A DNA stretch of 39,677 nt, from contig PXRO01000026.1 in the NCBI GenBank assembly GCA_003021685.1, forward strand, positions 1-39,677. The letters run 5' to 3'. This stretch comes from Halobacteriales archaeon QS_4_62_28 (GTDB taxonomy: Archaea; Halobacteriota; Halobacteria; Halobacteriales; Haloarculaceae). Under the pieces are notes generated by a model. It did not search any database. It worked only from the letters and a program-made list of their open reading frames with translations, and was not told the origin of the DNA. Shown piece after piece: positions 16,776-24,613 of the stretch; position 1 is the first letter of the stretch, and each line of letters begins with the position of its first letter. A program made the position numbers and the translations under genes.

Positions 16776-17398
16776 ACTGTGTGGTGGGGTACCAGCAGGC
16801 ATAAAAGTTCAGCACGGGCGACACAGACTCGGTCAGCGGGCACGCGCGGAGAATGACAACAGACTAACAGACGGGAGGGGCCACTGAGATCAATACACAC
16901 CCGATCGGACGACGGCAGTACGATAGATCTGGCCATCGGTTACAACAATTAAGAGTGACGACGGTTGTCACACTCGTTTTCTCTCCCTCGAATCACTAGA
17001 AGGCCAGCTATGCACTGAACAGGCGGCGGTGGCGCGCGCTGTCGCTCGCGTCGGCGAGCGACCACATTGTGCGAGGGATGAGCGAACGACCGCAGGAAGT
17101 GAGTGAATCGGCTGGGGAGGTGTGTGGTCGATGCTGGGCGGTGGCGTGCGGTGCGGTCCTGGCGGACGAACGGGCGAGGCGAGGTCGGCGGTTCTGCGCG
17201 GGCCCTATCCGAACGAGCAAAGGGAGTGAGGATATCCCGGACAGAACCGCCGAACGCGCCGAGGGCGTTCAGTGGTCGGTCGAGATGGAAACGCAGGCAC
17301 GGGCCGAGGGCGTTCAGTTCACTCGCGATCACTGTGTCGACCCCACTCCACAGCAGAAGAACTCCACCCGACAACAGTCACGACACGGAAACCTGCGA
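16776..17398. other. Non-coding region between oxidoreductase operon and isomerase
   Basis: It contains the likely promoter of the minus-strand oxidoreductase operon near 16799-16808 and an AT-rich patch at 16940-16955. From 17030 on there are repeats typical of haloarchaeal intergenic DNA. GCCGAGGGCGTTCAGT occurs at 17258-17273 and again at 17303-17318. The first copy forms a hairpin GAACGC...GCGTTC (17252-17270), which could terminate the isomerase transcript. No open frame here has haloarchaeal protein composition. Confidence 0.55.
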
Positions 17399-18217
17399 TC
17401 AGTTGGGACGAGACGCCGTGAAAATCCGATGCAGATTGTCCAGCAACTGCGGAGGCATCTGCTCGGGATAGGTCTCGTAGGGGGGTATTTCGGCGGTGAT
17501 CCAGCCGTCGTAGTCGATGTCGGCCAGCGCGTCCTCGATGGCGGGCCAGTCGAGGTCACCCTGCAGTGGGTAGGTGAAGGCGTCGATGGTGTCGATGCCG
17601 GTCTGGTAGTCCTTGACGTGGACGCGCGTCACTCGGTCGTCGAGGAGACGAAGCCACTGCTCGGGACGGCCAAACCGCCGGACGTTGCCTACGTCGAAGT
17701 ACGCACCGACGGGACCAGCATCGGCGGCCTCGTCGACGAAATCACGGAACTCCAGTGGCGACAGCAAGAAATCGTTCCAGACGTTCTCGACACACACCGT
17801 CACGTCGTACTCGTGGGCCGTGGCGGCCAGGTCCGCGATAGCGTCCAGCGCACGGTCGTAAGCCACGTCGTAGGGCGTCGCCTCGTCGACCAGCGCGGGA
17901 ACGATCAACACCGCCCCGGCACCGAGTGTGTCGGCGATTTCGATCATCCGCTCGCCGATTGCGATACCCCGCTCCCTGGTCTCGGCATCGGGACTGGACA
18001 GCGGTGCGTCCCAGTGCATCGTCGTCGAGACGGCCGGCACCGAAAGCCCGGCGTCACTGGCCGCCGCGCCGATCCGCTCGACGGTGTCGTCATCCCACAG
18101 CGGACCGTCTGCGACCAGGTTCGGCTCGAATCCGTCATAGCCCGTATTGGCGAGAAATTCGACTGTGCGTTCGAGGTCGTCGTGGGGAAACCCCATCTGG
18201 TTCAATGCGAATCGCAT
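17399..18217 (-). CDS. TIM-barrel sugar phosphate isomerase/epimerase family protein
   Basis: A 272-residue protein of the xylose isomerase-like TIM-barrel superfamily (AP-endonuclease family 2). The metal-binding pattern is visible: Glu in VCVENVWND, Asp in AYFDVGNVRRFG, His in RVHVKDYQ and Glu in GWITAEIPP. Such enzymes interconvert keto-sugars or their epimers, and family members act on inosose, tagatose or ribulose. I start at ATG 18217 (MRFALNQMGF) because that begins the first barrel strand; an upstream in-frame ATG at 18301 overlaps the divergent promoter. It is divergent from the third Gfo/Idh/MocA gene and so probably co-regulated with it. Confidence 0.88.
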   Translation of the reverse strand: MRFALNQMGFPHDDLERTVEFLANTGYDGFEPNLVADGPLWDDDTVERIGAAASDAGLSVPAVSTTMHWDAPLSSPDAETRERGIAIGERMIEIADTLGAGAVLIVPALVDEATPYDVAYDRALDAIADLAATAHEYDVTVCVENVWNDFLLSPLEFRDFVDEAADAGPVGAYFDVGNVRRFGRPEQWLRLLDDRVTRVHVKDYQTGIDTIDAFTYPLQGDLDWPAIEDALADIDYDGWITAEIPPYETYPEQMPPQLLDNLHRIFTASRPN

Positions 18218-18237
18218 ACGACATGCTGGGGCAAGGA

Positions 18238-18292
18238 CGGACATATACTTTGGCTGGGAGTTCGGAGACGTACTTTTAAGGCGACAGTCGCC
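18238..18292. promoter_or_regulatory. Divergent promoter with inverted repeat, isomerase / oxidoreductase
   Basis: For the plus-strand oxidoreductase a TATA-like ACTTTTAAG (about 18272-18280) lies 30-38 bases before the ATG. A perfect inverted repeat GGCGA-CAG-TCGCC (18280-18292) abuts it downstream, where a repressor would block initiation. For the minus-strand isomerase, AGTATATGT (about 18241-18249 on the plus strand) is the best TATA candidate. The 92-base gap serves both genes. Confidence 0.5.
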
Positions 18293-18309
18293 GACGCTCA
18301 TGCTACCGA

Positions 18310-19272
18310 ATGACTGTCAGGCTCGGAGTCGTCGGTGCAGGCAGTATCGGAACCGTCCACTTAGAGAACGCCGACAGTATCGATGGACTCACCGTCGAGG
18401 CGGTCGCAGACGTGAATCTGGAGGCCGCACGCGCCGTCGGTGAGCCACGCGGCGCGAGCGTCTACGAGGACGGGGTCGAACTGATCGAGCACGAAGAGGG
18501 CCTCGACGCGGTCCTGATCGCGGTCCCGCCGTTTGCACACCCGAAGTTCGAGGAGGCCGCCGAAGAGGGCGGCCTGGACGTGCTGATCGAGAAGCCAGTG
18601 GGACTCGCGAACGAACAAGTCGAGGAGACCAGCGACGTGATCGAATCCGCGGAGATCCTGACCGCGGCGGGCTACGTCTGTCGGTACGCCGACGTGACTG
18701 ATCGACTGCTGGGCGTGCTAGAAGGGCGAACGATCGGATCAATCGAGTCGACCTACTGGGCCCCGGTGACGGCGTCGGACTGGTGGAAGCGCCGCGAGCA
18801 GTCGGGTGGTCAACTCGTCGAGCAGGCGACCCACCCCTACGACCTCCACCGGTATCTGGCAGGCGAGGTCGACTCGCTGATTGGGACTGGCACCGACCGC
18901 CGCCTGACCGATCAGATCGACTTCCACGACGCCAGTTCCGTGACGATGCGCCACGAGTCTGGCGTCGTCAGCCACGTCGGTGCGACCTGTGCGGCGTCGT
19001 CGTTCCGGTTCGAGACGCGGATCGTCGCAGAGGACGCACAGCTGACCGTCGACTACATCGACCACGAAATCGAGGGGCTGGTCGATGGGGCCGCCTTCGA
19101 GTATGAGGGCGACGACGACTGGTACAGGCGGGAACTGGCGGCGTTCGTCGACGCCGTCGAACGAGGATCACCGGAGCCGATCCGGTCGGACTACGCCGAC
19201 GCCGCCAGCACGCTCGAACTCACGCTCGCTGCGACGGAGGCAATTGAGACCGACGAGGAAGTCGAACTGTGA
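18310..19272 (+). CDS. Gfo/Idh/MocA-family oxidoreductase
   Basis: A 320-residue member, the third in this cluster. The nucleotide loop is intact (GVVGAGSIGTVHLENA, residues 6-21). The lysine motif is LIEKPVGLA and the active-site helix VEQATHPYDLHRYL. The C-terminal sheet domain is normal. It lies directly upstream of the ABC importer operon on the same strand, and back to back with the isomerase. The last 11 codons are present again, imperfectly, just after the stop (19272-19304), see the repeat entry. The substrate is probably the imported sugar or its oxidation product; this is inference. Confidence 0.9.
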   Translation: MTVRLGVVGAGSIGTVHLENADSIDGLTVEAVADVNLEAARAVGEPRGASVYEDGVELIEHEEGLDAVLIAVPPFAHPKFEEAAEEGGLDVLIEKPVGLANEQVEETSDVIESAEILTAAGYVCRYADVTDRLLGVLEGRTIGSIESTYWAPVTASDWWKRREQSGGQLVEQATHPYDLHRYLAGEVDSLIGTGTDRRLTDQIDFHDASSVTMRHESGVVSHVGATCAASSFRFETRIVAEDAQLTVDYIDHEIEGLVDGAAFEYEGDDDWYRRELAAFVDAVERGSPEPIRSDYADAASTLELTLAATEAIETDEEVEL

Positions 19273-19304
19273 CAATCGAGACCGACGAGACGATCGAGGT
19301 GTGA
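19240..19304 (+). repeat. Imperfect tandem duplication of the gene's 3' end
   Basis: Copy 1 (19240-19272) encodes AIETDEEVEL-stop. Copy 2 (19272-19304), shifted by 32 bases and therefore in another frame, encodes TIETDETIEV-stop. Both contain the core CGAGACCGACGAG or a one-base variant. It looks like a replication-slippage duplication that has begun to diverge. Confidence 0.65.
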
Positions 19305-19330
19305 TCGTGGGCTGTGTACTCGTACCATGA

Positions 19331-19366
19331 TTTATTACTACTAGTCAACAAGCACGACGTGGTGAC
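19331..19366 (+). promoter_or_regulatory. Promoter of the ABC importer ATPase gene
   Basis: TTTATTA (19331-19337) lies 36 bases before the ATG at 19373. An imperfect inverted repeat GTCAAC / GGTGAC (19344-19349 / 19361-19366) falls between it and the gene and is a possible operator. Confidence 0.5.
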
Positions 19367-19372
19367 CGTTCA

Positions 19373-20527
19373 ATGGGCGAACTGCGGATACAGAACCTGA
19401 CAAAAGTTTTTAACGACGATACCGGCCAGATCGTTGCCGTCGACGATTTCAGTCTGAACACCGAGGACGGGGAGTTCGTCGTGTTCGTCGGACCGTCAGG
19501 CTGTGGGAAGTCGACGACACTCCGCTGCATTGCTGGACTCGAAACCGTCACAGAGGGTCGAATCTTCCTCGACAACGAGGACATCACGACACAGCCACCG
19601 ACCGGCCGTGACATCGCGATGGTGTTTCAGAACTACGCGCTGTACCCCCACATGACTGCTGGAGAGAACATGGCCTTCGGGCTGAAGATGTCGACAAATA
19701 TGCCCAGGGCCGAAATCGAACAGCAAGTGAACGAGACGGCGACCATGATGGGTATCGAGGAGTTGCTGGACAAGCGGCCGGGCGAACTCTCCGGCGGCCA
19801 GCAACAGCGGGTCGCACTCGGTCGAGCTATCGTCCGTGAACCGGAAGTGTTCCTGATGGACGAGCCACTCTCCAATCTGGACGCGAAACTCCGCACCCAG
19901 ATGCGCACGGAATTGCAGAACCTCCAGCACGAGCTCGACATTACAACGATCTACGTCACCCACGACCAGACCGAAGCGATGACGATGGGCGACCGGATCG
20001 TCATCCTCGACGGCGGGGAACTCCAGCAGGTCGGGACACCGCTGAAGTGCTATCACGAACCCGCAAACCAGTTCGTCGCGGGCTTCATCGGCTCTCCCTC
20101 GATGAACTTCTTCTCGATGTCCTACGAGAACAGCGTGTTACAGCACGACGCCTTTCGCTACGAACTCAGCCAGTCAGTACGCCAGAACCTGGGGACCCTG
20201 ACTGGCGACGTGGTACTCGGCATCCGACCGGAAGCTATCGAGCGGGCCGACAACGGCGGCGAACGTACTGTCGTTGCACCGGTGTCGGTCGTCGAACCGA
20301 TGGGCGACGTGACCCACGTCTACTTCGATGTCGACGACGAGACCTATACGATGAGCCAGGAGGGCGACCTCGTCACTGAGGTCGGCAGTCAGATGGAGCT
20401 TCGTTTCCCCGAGGAAAAGATCCATCTCTTCGATGCAACAACGGGCGATGCGATCAAGACAGGCTCTGTCTCGACCAGAGTCGAGACCACGCAACCGACC
20501 GATGGAAGCGACACCGGTCGGCCCTGA
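19373..20527 (+). CDS. Sugar ABC importer ATP-binding protein (MalK/UgpC type)
   Basis: A 384-residue ATPase that powers a carbohydrate importer. Walker A is GPSGCGKST (40-48), the signature LSGGQ is at 139-143, Walker B FLMDE ends at Glu164, and the switch histidine is His197 (YVTHDQTEAMTMGDR). The C-terminal 130 residues form the regulatory TOBE/OB domain of the MalK/UgpC class (VLGIRPEAIE, then HLFDATTG). It is the first gene of the importer operon, although the binding-protein gene has its own TATA-like box 45-50 bases before it. In relatives the ATPase can serve several importers. Confidence 0.94.
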   Translation: MGELRIQNLTKVFNDDTGQIVAVDDFSLNTEDGEFVVFVGPSGCGKSTTLRCIAGLETVTEGRIFLDNEDITTQPPTGRDIAMVFQNYALYPHMTAGENMAFGLKMSTNMPRAEIEQQVNETATMMGIEELLDKRPGELSGGQQQRVALGRAIVREPEVFLMDEPLSNLDAKLRTQMRTELQNLQHELDITTIYVTHDQTEAMTMGDRIVILDGGELQQVGTPLKCYHEPANQFVAGFIGSPSMNFFSMSYENSVLQHDAFRYELSQSVRQNLGTLTGDVVLGIRPEAIERADNGGERTVVAPVSVVEPMGDVTHVYFDVDDETYTMSQEGDLVTEVGSQMELRFPEEKIHLFDATTGDAIKTGSVSTRVETTQPTDGSDTGRP

Positions 20528-20541
20528 CAACAACAGTCGTG

Positions 20542-20579
20542 GTACGCGCTATCACTTGACAAAAATTTTATTAGCGTAC
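20542..20579 (+). promoter_or_regulatory. Internal promoter before the binding-protein gene, flanked by inverted repeat
   Basis: A TATA-like TTTTATTA (about 20566-20573) lies about 35-42 bases before the ATG at 20608. The arms GTACGC (20542-20547) and GCGTAC (20574-20579) flank it, with centres 32 bases apart, about three helical turns. This would suit a regulator that controls strong expression of the lipoprotein. Confidence 0.5.
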
Positions 20580-20607
20580 GAACAGATTCACTGGACGAAG
20601 CAAATTT

Positions 20608-21948
20608 ATGACCAGCGAACGTGACCGGCTGACGCGACGGCAGTGGATCACACTGATGAGTGCGGCAGGTATCTCCGGCCTGGCGGGCTGTGGCAGCGAC
20701 GGCGGCGATGGTGGCGAGGATGGCGGGAGCGATGGCGAGGACGGTAGTGGCGGCAGCGATGGCGACGGCGGCGATAGCGGTGGAGAGTCGGCGACGTTCT
20801 GGGCGTGGAACGACCCTGGACTGACACCCACCCGCGAGGAACAGGCAGAGGAGTTCGCCTCGATGCACGACCAGGTATCTGAGGCTGGGTGGGAGAACTT
20901 CCCGTTCGAGAACTATCTCTCACAGGTGACAAATTCCGTCAGTGCAAACACCGCACCCGACTCGGCAGCGCTGTCGGTGCTGTGGACGCCCCGGTTCATC
21001 GATCAGGGTGTCGCGATGGATGTCGAAGACGCCGGGCTCAATCCGGACGACTTCGTCGCGGCCGGCCGGCAAAATTCAAGCTACGACGGGACGATGGGTG
21101 CGGTACCGTGGTACGTCGACTGCCGGATGCTCGGTATCAACCGCGCCGATTTCGAGGAAGCCGGAATCGAAGTACCCGACCGGACCTACCGGCCGACGTG
21201 GGACGAGTTCGCCGGGTGGATCGACACGCTCTCCTCGGAACTGGACCACGGTAACGGTTTCTCGTTGCCGGCCGGTGAAGGGTTCGACGCGTTCGTCCTC
21301 TCGAACGGCGGCGGCTACATCAACGACGATGCCACCGAAGGGATCATCAACAACGATGCGGCCGTCGGGGCCGCGGAGTTCCTCCAGCCCAAAGTCGTCG
21401 ACGAAGAGACGGTCATCGCACGACCGACCGGGGCGACTGACACCGGGATCGACGACTTCCTCACCGGTAACGCGCCGATGTACTACGCCGGGTCCTGGCA
21501 GGTTCCGCGCCTACAGGACAGCGACGTCGACTGGCAGTTCATCCCGTTCCCGAGTGGTCCGAACATCGCCGACGACATCAGCCACACCTGGAGTGCCGGA
21601 GTGTTCTACATGGCCCCGACCGCCGGCGATGCAAACGAAGAAATCGGCCAACTGTGGCTGGAATACGTCGCATCCGAGGAGGTCCAGGCACGCGTCACCG
21701 ACGAGGTGGGCGGATTCCCCGGCCTGAAATCGGCATACGAGACCGATACGTTCCAGCAGACACTCGAAGACGAACCGCGACTGGAGACAGTCGAACAGGA
21801 AATCGAGAACACCAAGCCGTTCCCGAGTCATCCGGAGGTGGCCTCGATGTGGAACAGCGTCCACACGCAGGCAGAGGCCCTCTGGCAGGGTGACGACATC
21901 CAGACAGTACTCGATCAGGCGGCCCAGGAGATCGAAGACGTCCTCTGA
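20608..21948 (+). CDS. Sugar ABC importer substrate-binding lipoprotein (Tat-exported)
   Basis: A 446-residue extracellular binding protein anchored by lipid. The twin-arginine signal is TRRQWITLMSAAGISGLAGC (residues 9-28), with Cys28 as the lipidated residue. A linker of about 30 Gly/Asp/Ser residues follows, as is common in haloarchaeal lipoproteins. The mature part has the family-1 extracellular solute-binding pattern (FWAWNDPG, GAVPWYVDCRMLGINRADFEEAGIE, PMYYAGSWQVP). It lies between the ATPase and permease genes, with 2 bases to the first permease. Sugars or oligosaccharides are the likely cargo; no specific ligand can be named. Confidence 0.93.
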   Translation: MTSERDRLTRRQWITLMSAAGISGLAGCGSDGGDGGEDGGSDGEDGSGGSDGDGGDSGGESATFWAWNDPGLTPTREEQAEEFASMHDQVSEAGWENFPFENYLSQVTNSVSANTAPDSAALSVLWTPRFIDQGVAMDVEDAGLNPDDFVAAGRQNSSYDGTMGAVPWYVDCRMLGINRADFEEAGIEVPDRTYRPTWDEFAGWIDTLSSELDHGNGFSLPAGEGFDAFVLSNGGGYINDDATEGIINNDAAVGAAEFLQPKVVDEETVIARPTGATDTGIDDFLTGNAPMYYAGSWQVPRLQDSDVDWQFIPFPSGPNIADDISHTWSAGVFYMAPTAGDANEEIGQLWLEYVASEEVQARVTDEVGGFPGLKSAYETDTFQQTLEDEPRLETVEQEIENTKPFPSHPEVASMWNSVHTQAEALWQGDDIQTVLDQAAQEIEDVL

Positions 21949-21950
21949 CG

Positions 21951-22883
21951 ATGGCACAACCACCGGAGACACGCCGAGAGCAAATCACGGATGCGCTACC
22001 GTCGTTTGGTATCGCGGATCCGGATTCGAATATCGCGTGGTACATGCTGATCTTCCCGAAGATCGCGCTAATGGCGGCCGTGTTGATCCTGCCGTTTCTC
22101 GGATCGGTGTACATCAGCCTCCACGAGTGGGCACCACTGGCGACGAGTCACCCCTTCGTCGGTCTGGAAAACTACGCCAGACTGCTCTCGGACAGTGTCT
22201 TTCATAGTGCCTTGATCAACACGGCGACGTACAGTCTGGCGTTGATCCTCATCGACGTACCGATCGCACTGGGGCTGGCGATCCTGCTCGACATGAATCT
22301 CAGGGGGACACGGATCTACTCCGCGTCGATCTTCCTGCCGGTCGTCACCTCGTGGGTCGTCGTCTCGCTAATCTGGACCTGGCTATACAACCCGGACTAC
22401 GGGATGATCAACGCCTTCCTGAACGTCTTTGGCATCGCAGGGCTCGACTGGCTCAACAGCAGGGATACCTCGCTGGCTGCGATCATCATTATGAGCATCT
22501 GGAAACACGTCGGGTTCAACATGGTCATTTTCCTCGCGGGACTGAAAGGCATCCCCGACAGCTACTACGAGGCCGCAACGGTCGACGGTGCGGGGCGCTG
22601 GGAGCGCTTTCGGTACGTCACCCTGCCTTTGCTCAAGCCGACGAGTTTCTTCGTCATCGTCGTGACGCTGATCTTCTCGTTCCGGCTTTTCACCCAGGTG
22701 TTCGTCATGACCGGTGGTGGTCCCGTCAACTCCTCGATTTCAATCGTTTACTACTTCTGGCAGCAGGGGTTTCAGGAGTTCAACATGGGGTATGCGAGTG
22801 CGATTGCCGTCGTACTGTTCGTGATCGTGTTCGCCTTCAGCATCATTCAGCAGCGCTCGTGGGGTGGTGACGTTGACTACTGA
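21951..22883 (+). CDS. Sugar ABC importer permease, MalF/UgpA type
   Basis: A 310-residue membrane protein with six transmembrane helices. The EAA loop that docks on the ATPase is clear: YYEAATVDGAGRWERFRYVT, followed by LPLLKPT. The N-terminus is cytoplasmic and polar, as in UgpA-like permeases without the extra MalF domain. It begins 2 bases after the lipoprotein stop and overlaps the next permease by 17-20 bases, so the operon is tightly coupled. Confidence 0.93.
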   Translation: MAQPPETRREQITDALPSFGIADPDSNIAWYMLIFPKIALMAAVLILPFLGSVYISLHEWAPLATSHPFVGLENYARLLSDSVFHSALINTATYSLALILIDVPIALGLAILLDMNLRGTRIYSASIFLPVVTSWVVVSLIWTWLYNPDYGMINAFLNVFGIAGLDWLNSRDTSLAAIIIMSIWKHVGFNMVIFLAGLKGIPDSYYEAATVDGAGRWERFRYVTLPLLKPTSFFVIVVTLIFSFRLFTQVFVMTGGGPVNSSISIVYYFWQQGFQEFNMGYASAIAVVLFVIVFAFSIIQQRSWGGDVDY

Positions 22884-23772
22884 ACCCGACAATGAGAGTC
22901 TCGAACTCGAAAGCGAGGCCAGAGTCGGCGGCTACGCAGTGTCCAAACGAAGCCGGTGGCCCAAGATTATCGCCCACGCGATCTTGATTCTCTCGGTGTT
23001 CGTCTTCGTCTCGCCGTTCATTTGGGCTTTCTTTACATCATTGAAGCCGGAAGCCGAGATCTTCGCATCGATCTATCAGATCATCCCGACCGAGCCAACC
23101 TTCGAGAACTACGCCAAGGTCTGGGTCGAACAGCCGCTGGACCGCTGGGTGATGAACAGCCTCGTAATCTCGACCGGGATCGTGTTCTTTACGCTATTAC
23201 TGGACACGATGGCAGGCTACGCGCTCGCGAAAGGACGCTTTCGCGGCCGCAGTGTCACCTTCACGCTGGTGATCGGTACGCTCGTGATCCCCCCGCAGGT
23301 GGTGCTGGTGCCGCTGTTCATCGAGATGAACTGGATCGGCTGGGGGAACACTTACTGGGCGATCATGGTGCTGTTTATCGCCAACCCGTTCGGGACGTTC
23401 ATGATGCGGCAGTTCTTCATGACGGTCCCGGATTCACTGATCGACGCCGCTCGGATGGACGGCTGTAACACGTTCCAGATATACACGCGGATCATGCTGC
23501 CAATGGCAAAGCCAGCGCTCGCGTCGCTGACAGTCTTTACCTTCATCTTCGCCTGGGGTGCCTTCCTCTGGCCGCTGATCATCATCAACGACGGTGCGAT
23601 GTTCCCGCTCCAGGTTGGCATTGCCTTGCTGACCGGTCCGTACACCAGCCAGTGGGGACAACTCCTCGCAGCGGCTATTATGGCCGCCTTACCCGTTCTT
23701 ACCGCGTATCTGCTCGCACAGAAGACGTTCATGGAGGGCATCGCGCTGTCGGGAGGTGGCAAAGGCCAATGA
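22864..23772 (+). CDS. Sugar ABC importer permease, MalG/UgpE type
   Basis: A 302-residue membrane protein with six helices and the EAA loop SLIDAARMDGCNTFQIYTRI followed by MLPMAKP. Two GTG codons (22864 and 22867) are candidate starts, both inside the end of the preceding gene; no ATG lies near the expected N-terminus. An acidic N-terminal tail of about 30 residues precedes helix 1. It forms the heterodimeric channel with the upstream permease. Its stop overlaps the ATG of the small membrane protein at 23769. Confidence 0.92.
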   Translation: MVTLTTEPDNESLELESEARVGGYAVSKRSRWPKIIAHAILILSVFVFVSPFIWAFFTSLKPEAEIFASIYQIIPTEPTFENYAKVWVEQPLDRWVMNSLVISTGIVFFTLLLDTMAGYALAKGRFRGRSVTFTLVIGTLVIPPQVVLVPLFIEMNWIGWGNTYWAIMVLFIANPFGTFMMRQFFMTVPDSLIDAARMDGCNTFQIYTRIMLPMAKPALASLTVFTFIFAWGAFLWPLIIINDGAMFPLQVGIALLTGPYTSQWGQLLAAAIMAALPVLTAYLLAQKTFMEGIALSGGGKGQ

Positions 23773-23996
23773 ACGCTCAGGCGTTTTTCCTGTTACAGCA
23801 ACTGGGCTATTCGAGCAGAAACGAACCGATCCTCGGTGGCGCACTGATCTTCCTGATCGCTGGAGCGAGTATCGGCTACCTCGCCTTCGTCCGAAAGGAG
23901 ATGAAGGCCGGTCCAGTATTAAAAGCCGGAAGTATCCTCCTGCTCGCCCTCGCGATGCTTGCCTACTACTGGCCACAGCGGCCCTGGCCACACTGA
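23769..23996 (+). CDS. Small two-helix membrane protein coupled to the ABC importer
   Basis: A 75-residue protein beginning MNAQAFFLLQQLGYSS, with helices at about 23-41 (GALIFLIAGASIGYLAF) and 50-67 (AGSILLLALAMLAYYW), joined by a short basic loop (VRKEMKAG), and ending WPQRPWPH. Its ATG overlaps the TGA of the preceding permease by one base pattern (ATGA), so it is the last gene of the importer operon and translationally coupled. I do not recognise a family. An accessory subunit or assembly factor of the importer is an inference from position only. Confidence 0.75.
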   Translation: MNAQAFFLLQQLGYSSRNEPILGGALIFLIAGASIGYLAFVRKEMKAGPVLKAGSILLLALAMLAYYWPQRPWPH

Positions 23997-24613
23997 AACT
24001 GCCGGCTGTCGCTGTTTCAATATTCCTCCAGTAGCAGGTCGATCTCAGAACTGTTACCGCTCAACAGAACGGGCGATAGACGCGTGTCGAAACCGCTCTA
24101 TAGTTAACGCGCGTCGAACGGTTGCTGTCTGATGAATCGGTAATAAGAACATGGCAGAAGCACACCATCTAATAATGCTAGTACTGCTGTTATATTTCAC
24201 ACTCGTGCGATAATTGTTTATTAGCACATGTCGTCTCGTCAAAATGTTATTCGGGCATTACGTTAGTATTTTTATCTATATAATATCAGTCTTATTTTGT
24301 TTATGCCAGTCCAGGTGTCGCTCCCTGGTGAGAGGTAGATGAGGACATCACGTGTCCCGTTTACGCCCAAGAGTACGGGCCAGTCTCGATCCAGAAACAA
24401 AAACGGCGAACGGCCGAGTTGTTCAGTACTAGATCCGGTTATAGCCGCCGAAAAAGGGAAGACGCCATTGAGGAGACAGAGAACAGACGTTCTTTGTTCT
24501 TCATTTATATAAGATATCCGTCTGTATAATAGACAGTATTTTTAAACTTCTGGATGCGCTAACCGGACTCACGGCAAAAGTGATTATACGCATCGGTGTT
24601 GTAGACTGGAACG
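23997..24613. other. AT-rich non-coding region, possible small RNA
   Basis: There is no convincing protein gene in this 617-base stretch. Near 24271-24285 a strong TATA-like run (TTTATCTATATAATAT) precedes a short GC-rich hairpin CCAGG...CCTGG (24311-24328). A further AT-rich zone with the repeats GTCT...AGAC and CTGT...ACAG (about 24522-24537) precedes the DUF373 gene. Any frame between is under 60 codons and basic. A small RNA starting near 24300 is possible but unproven. Confidence 0.4.

Noticed and set aside
16949-17374. 141-codon minus-strand frame in the intergenic region
   Set aside because: Arg/Pro-rich, not acidic, and lying over repeated non-coding words.
17069-18313. 414-codon plus-strand frame opposite the isomerase
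   Set aside because: It starts in repetitive intergenic DNA and is the shadow of the TIM-barrel gene.
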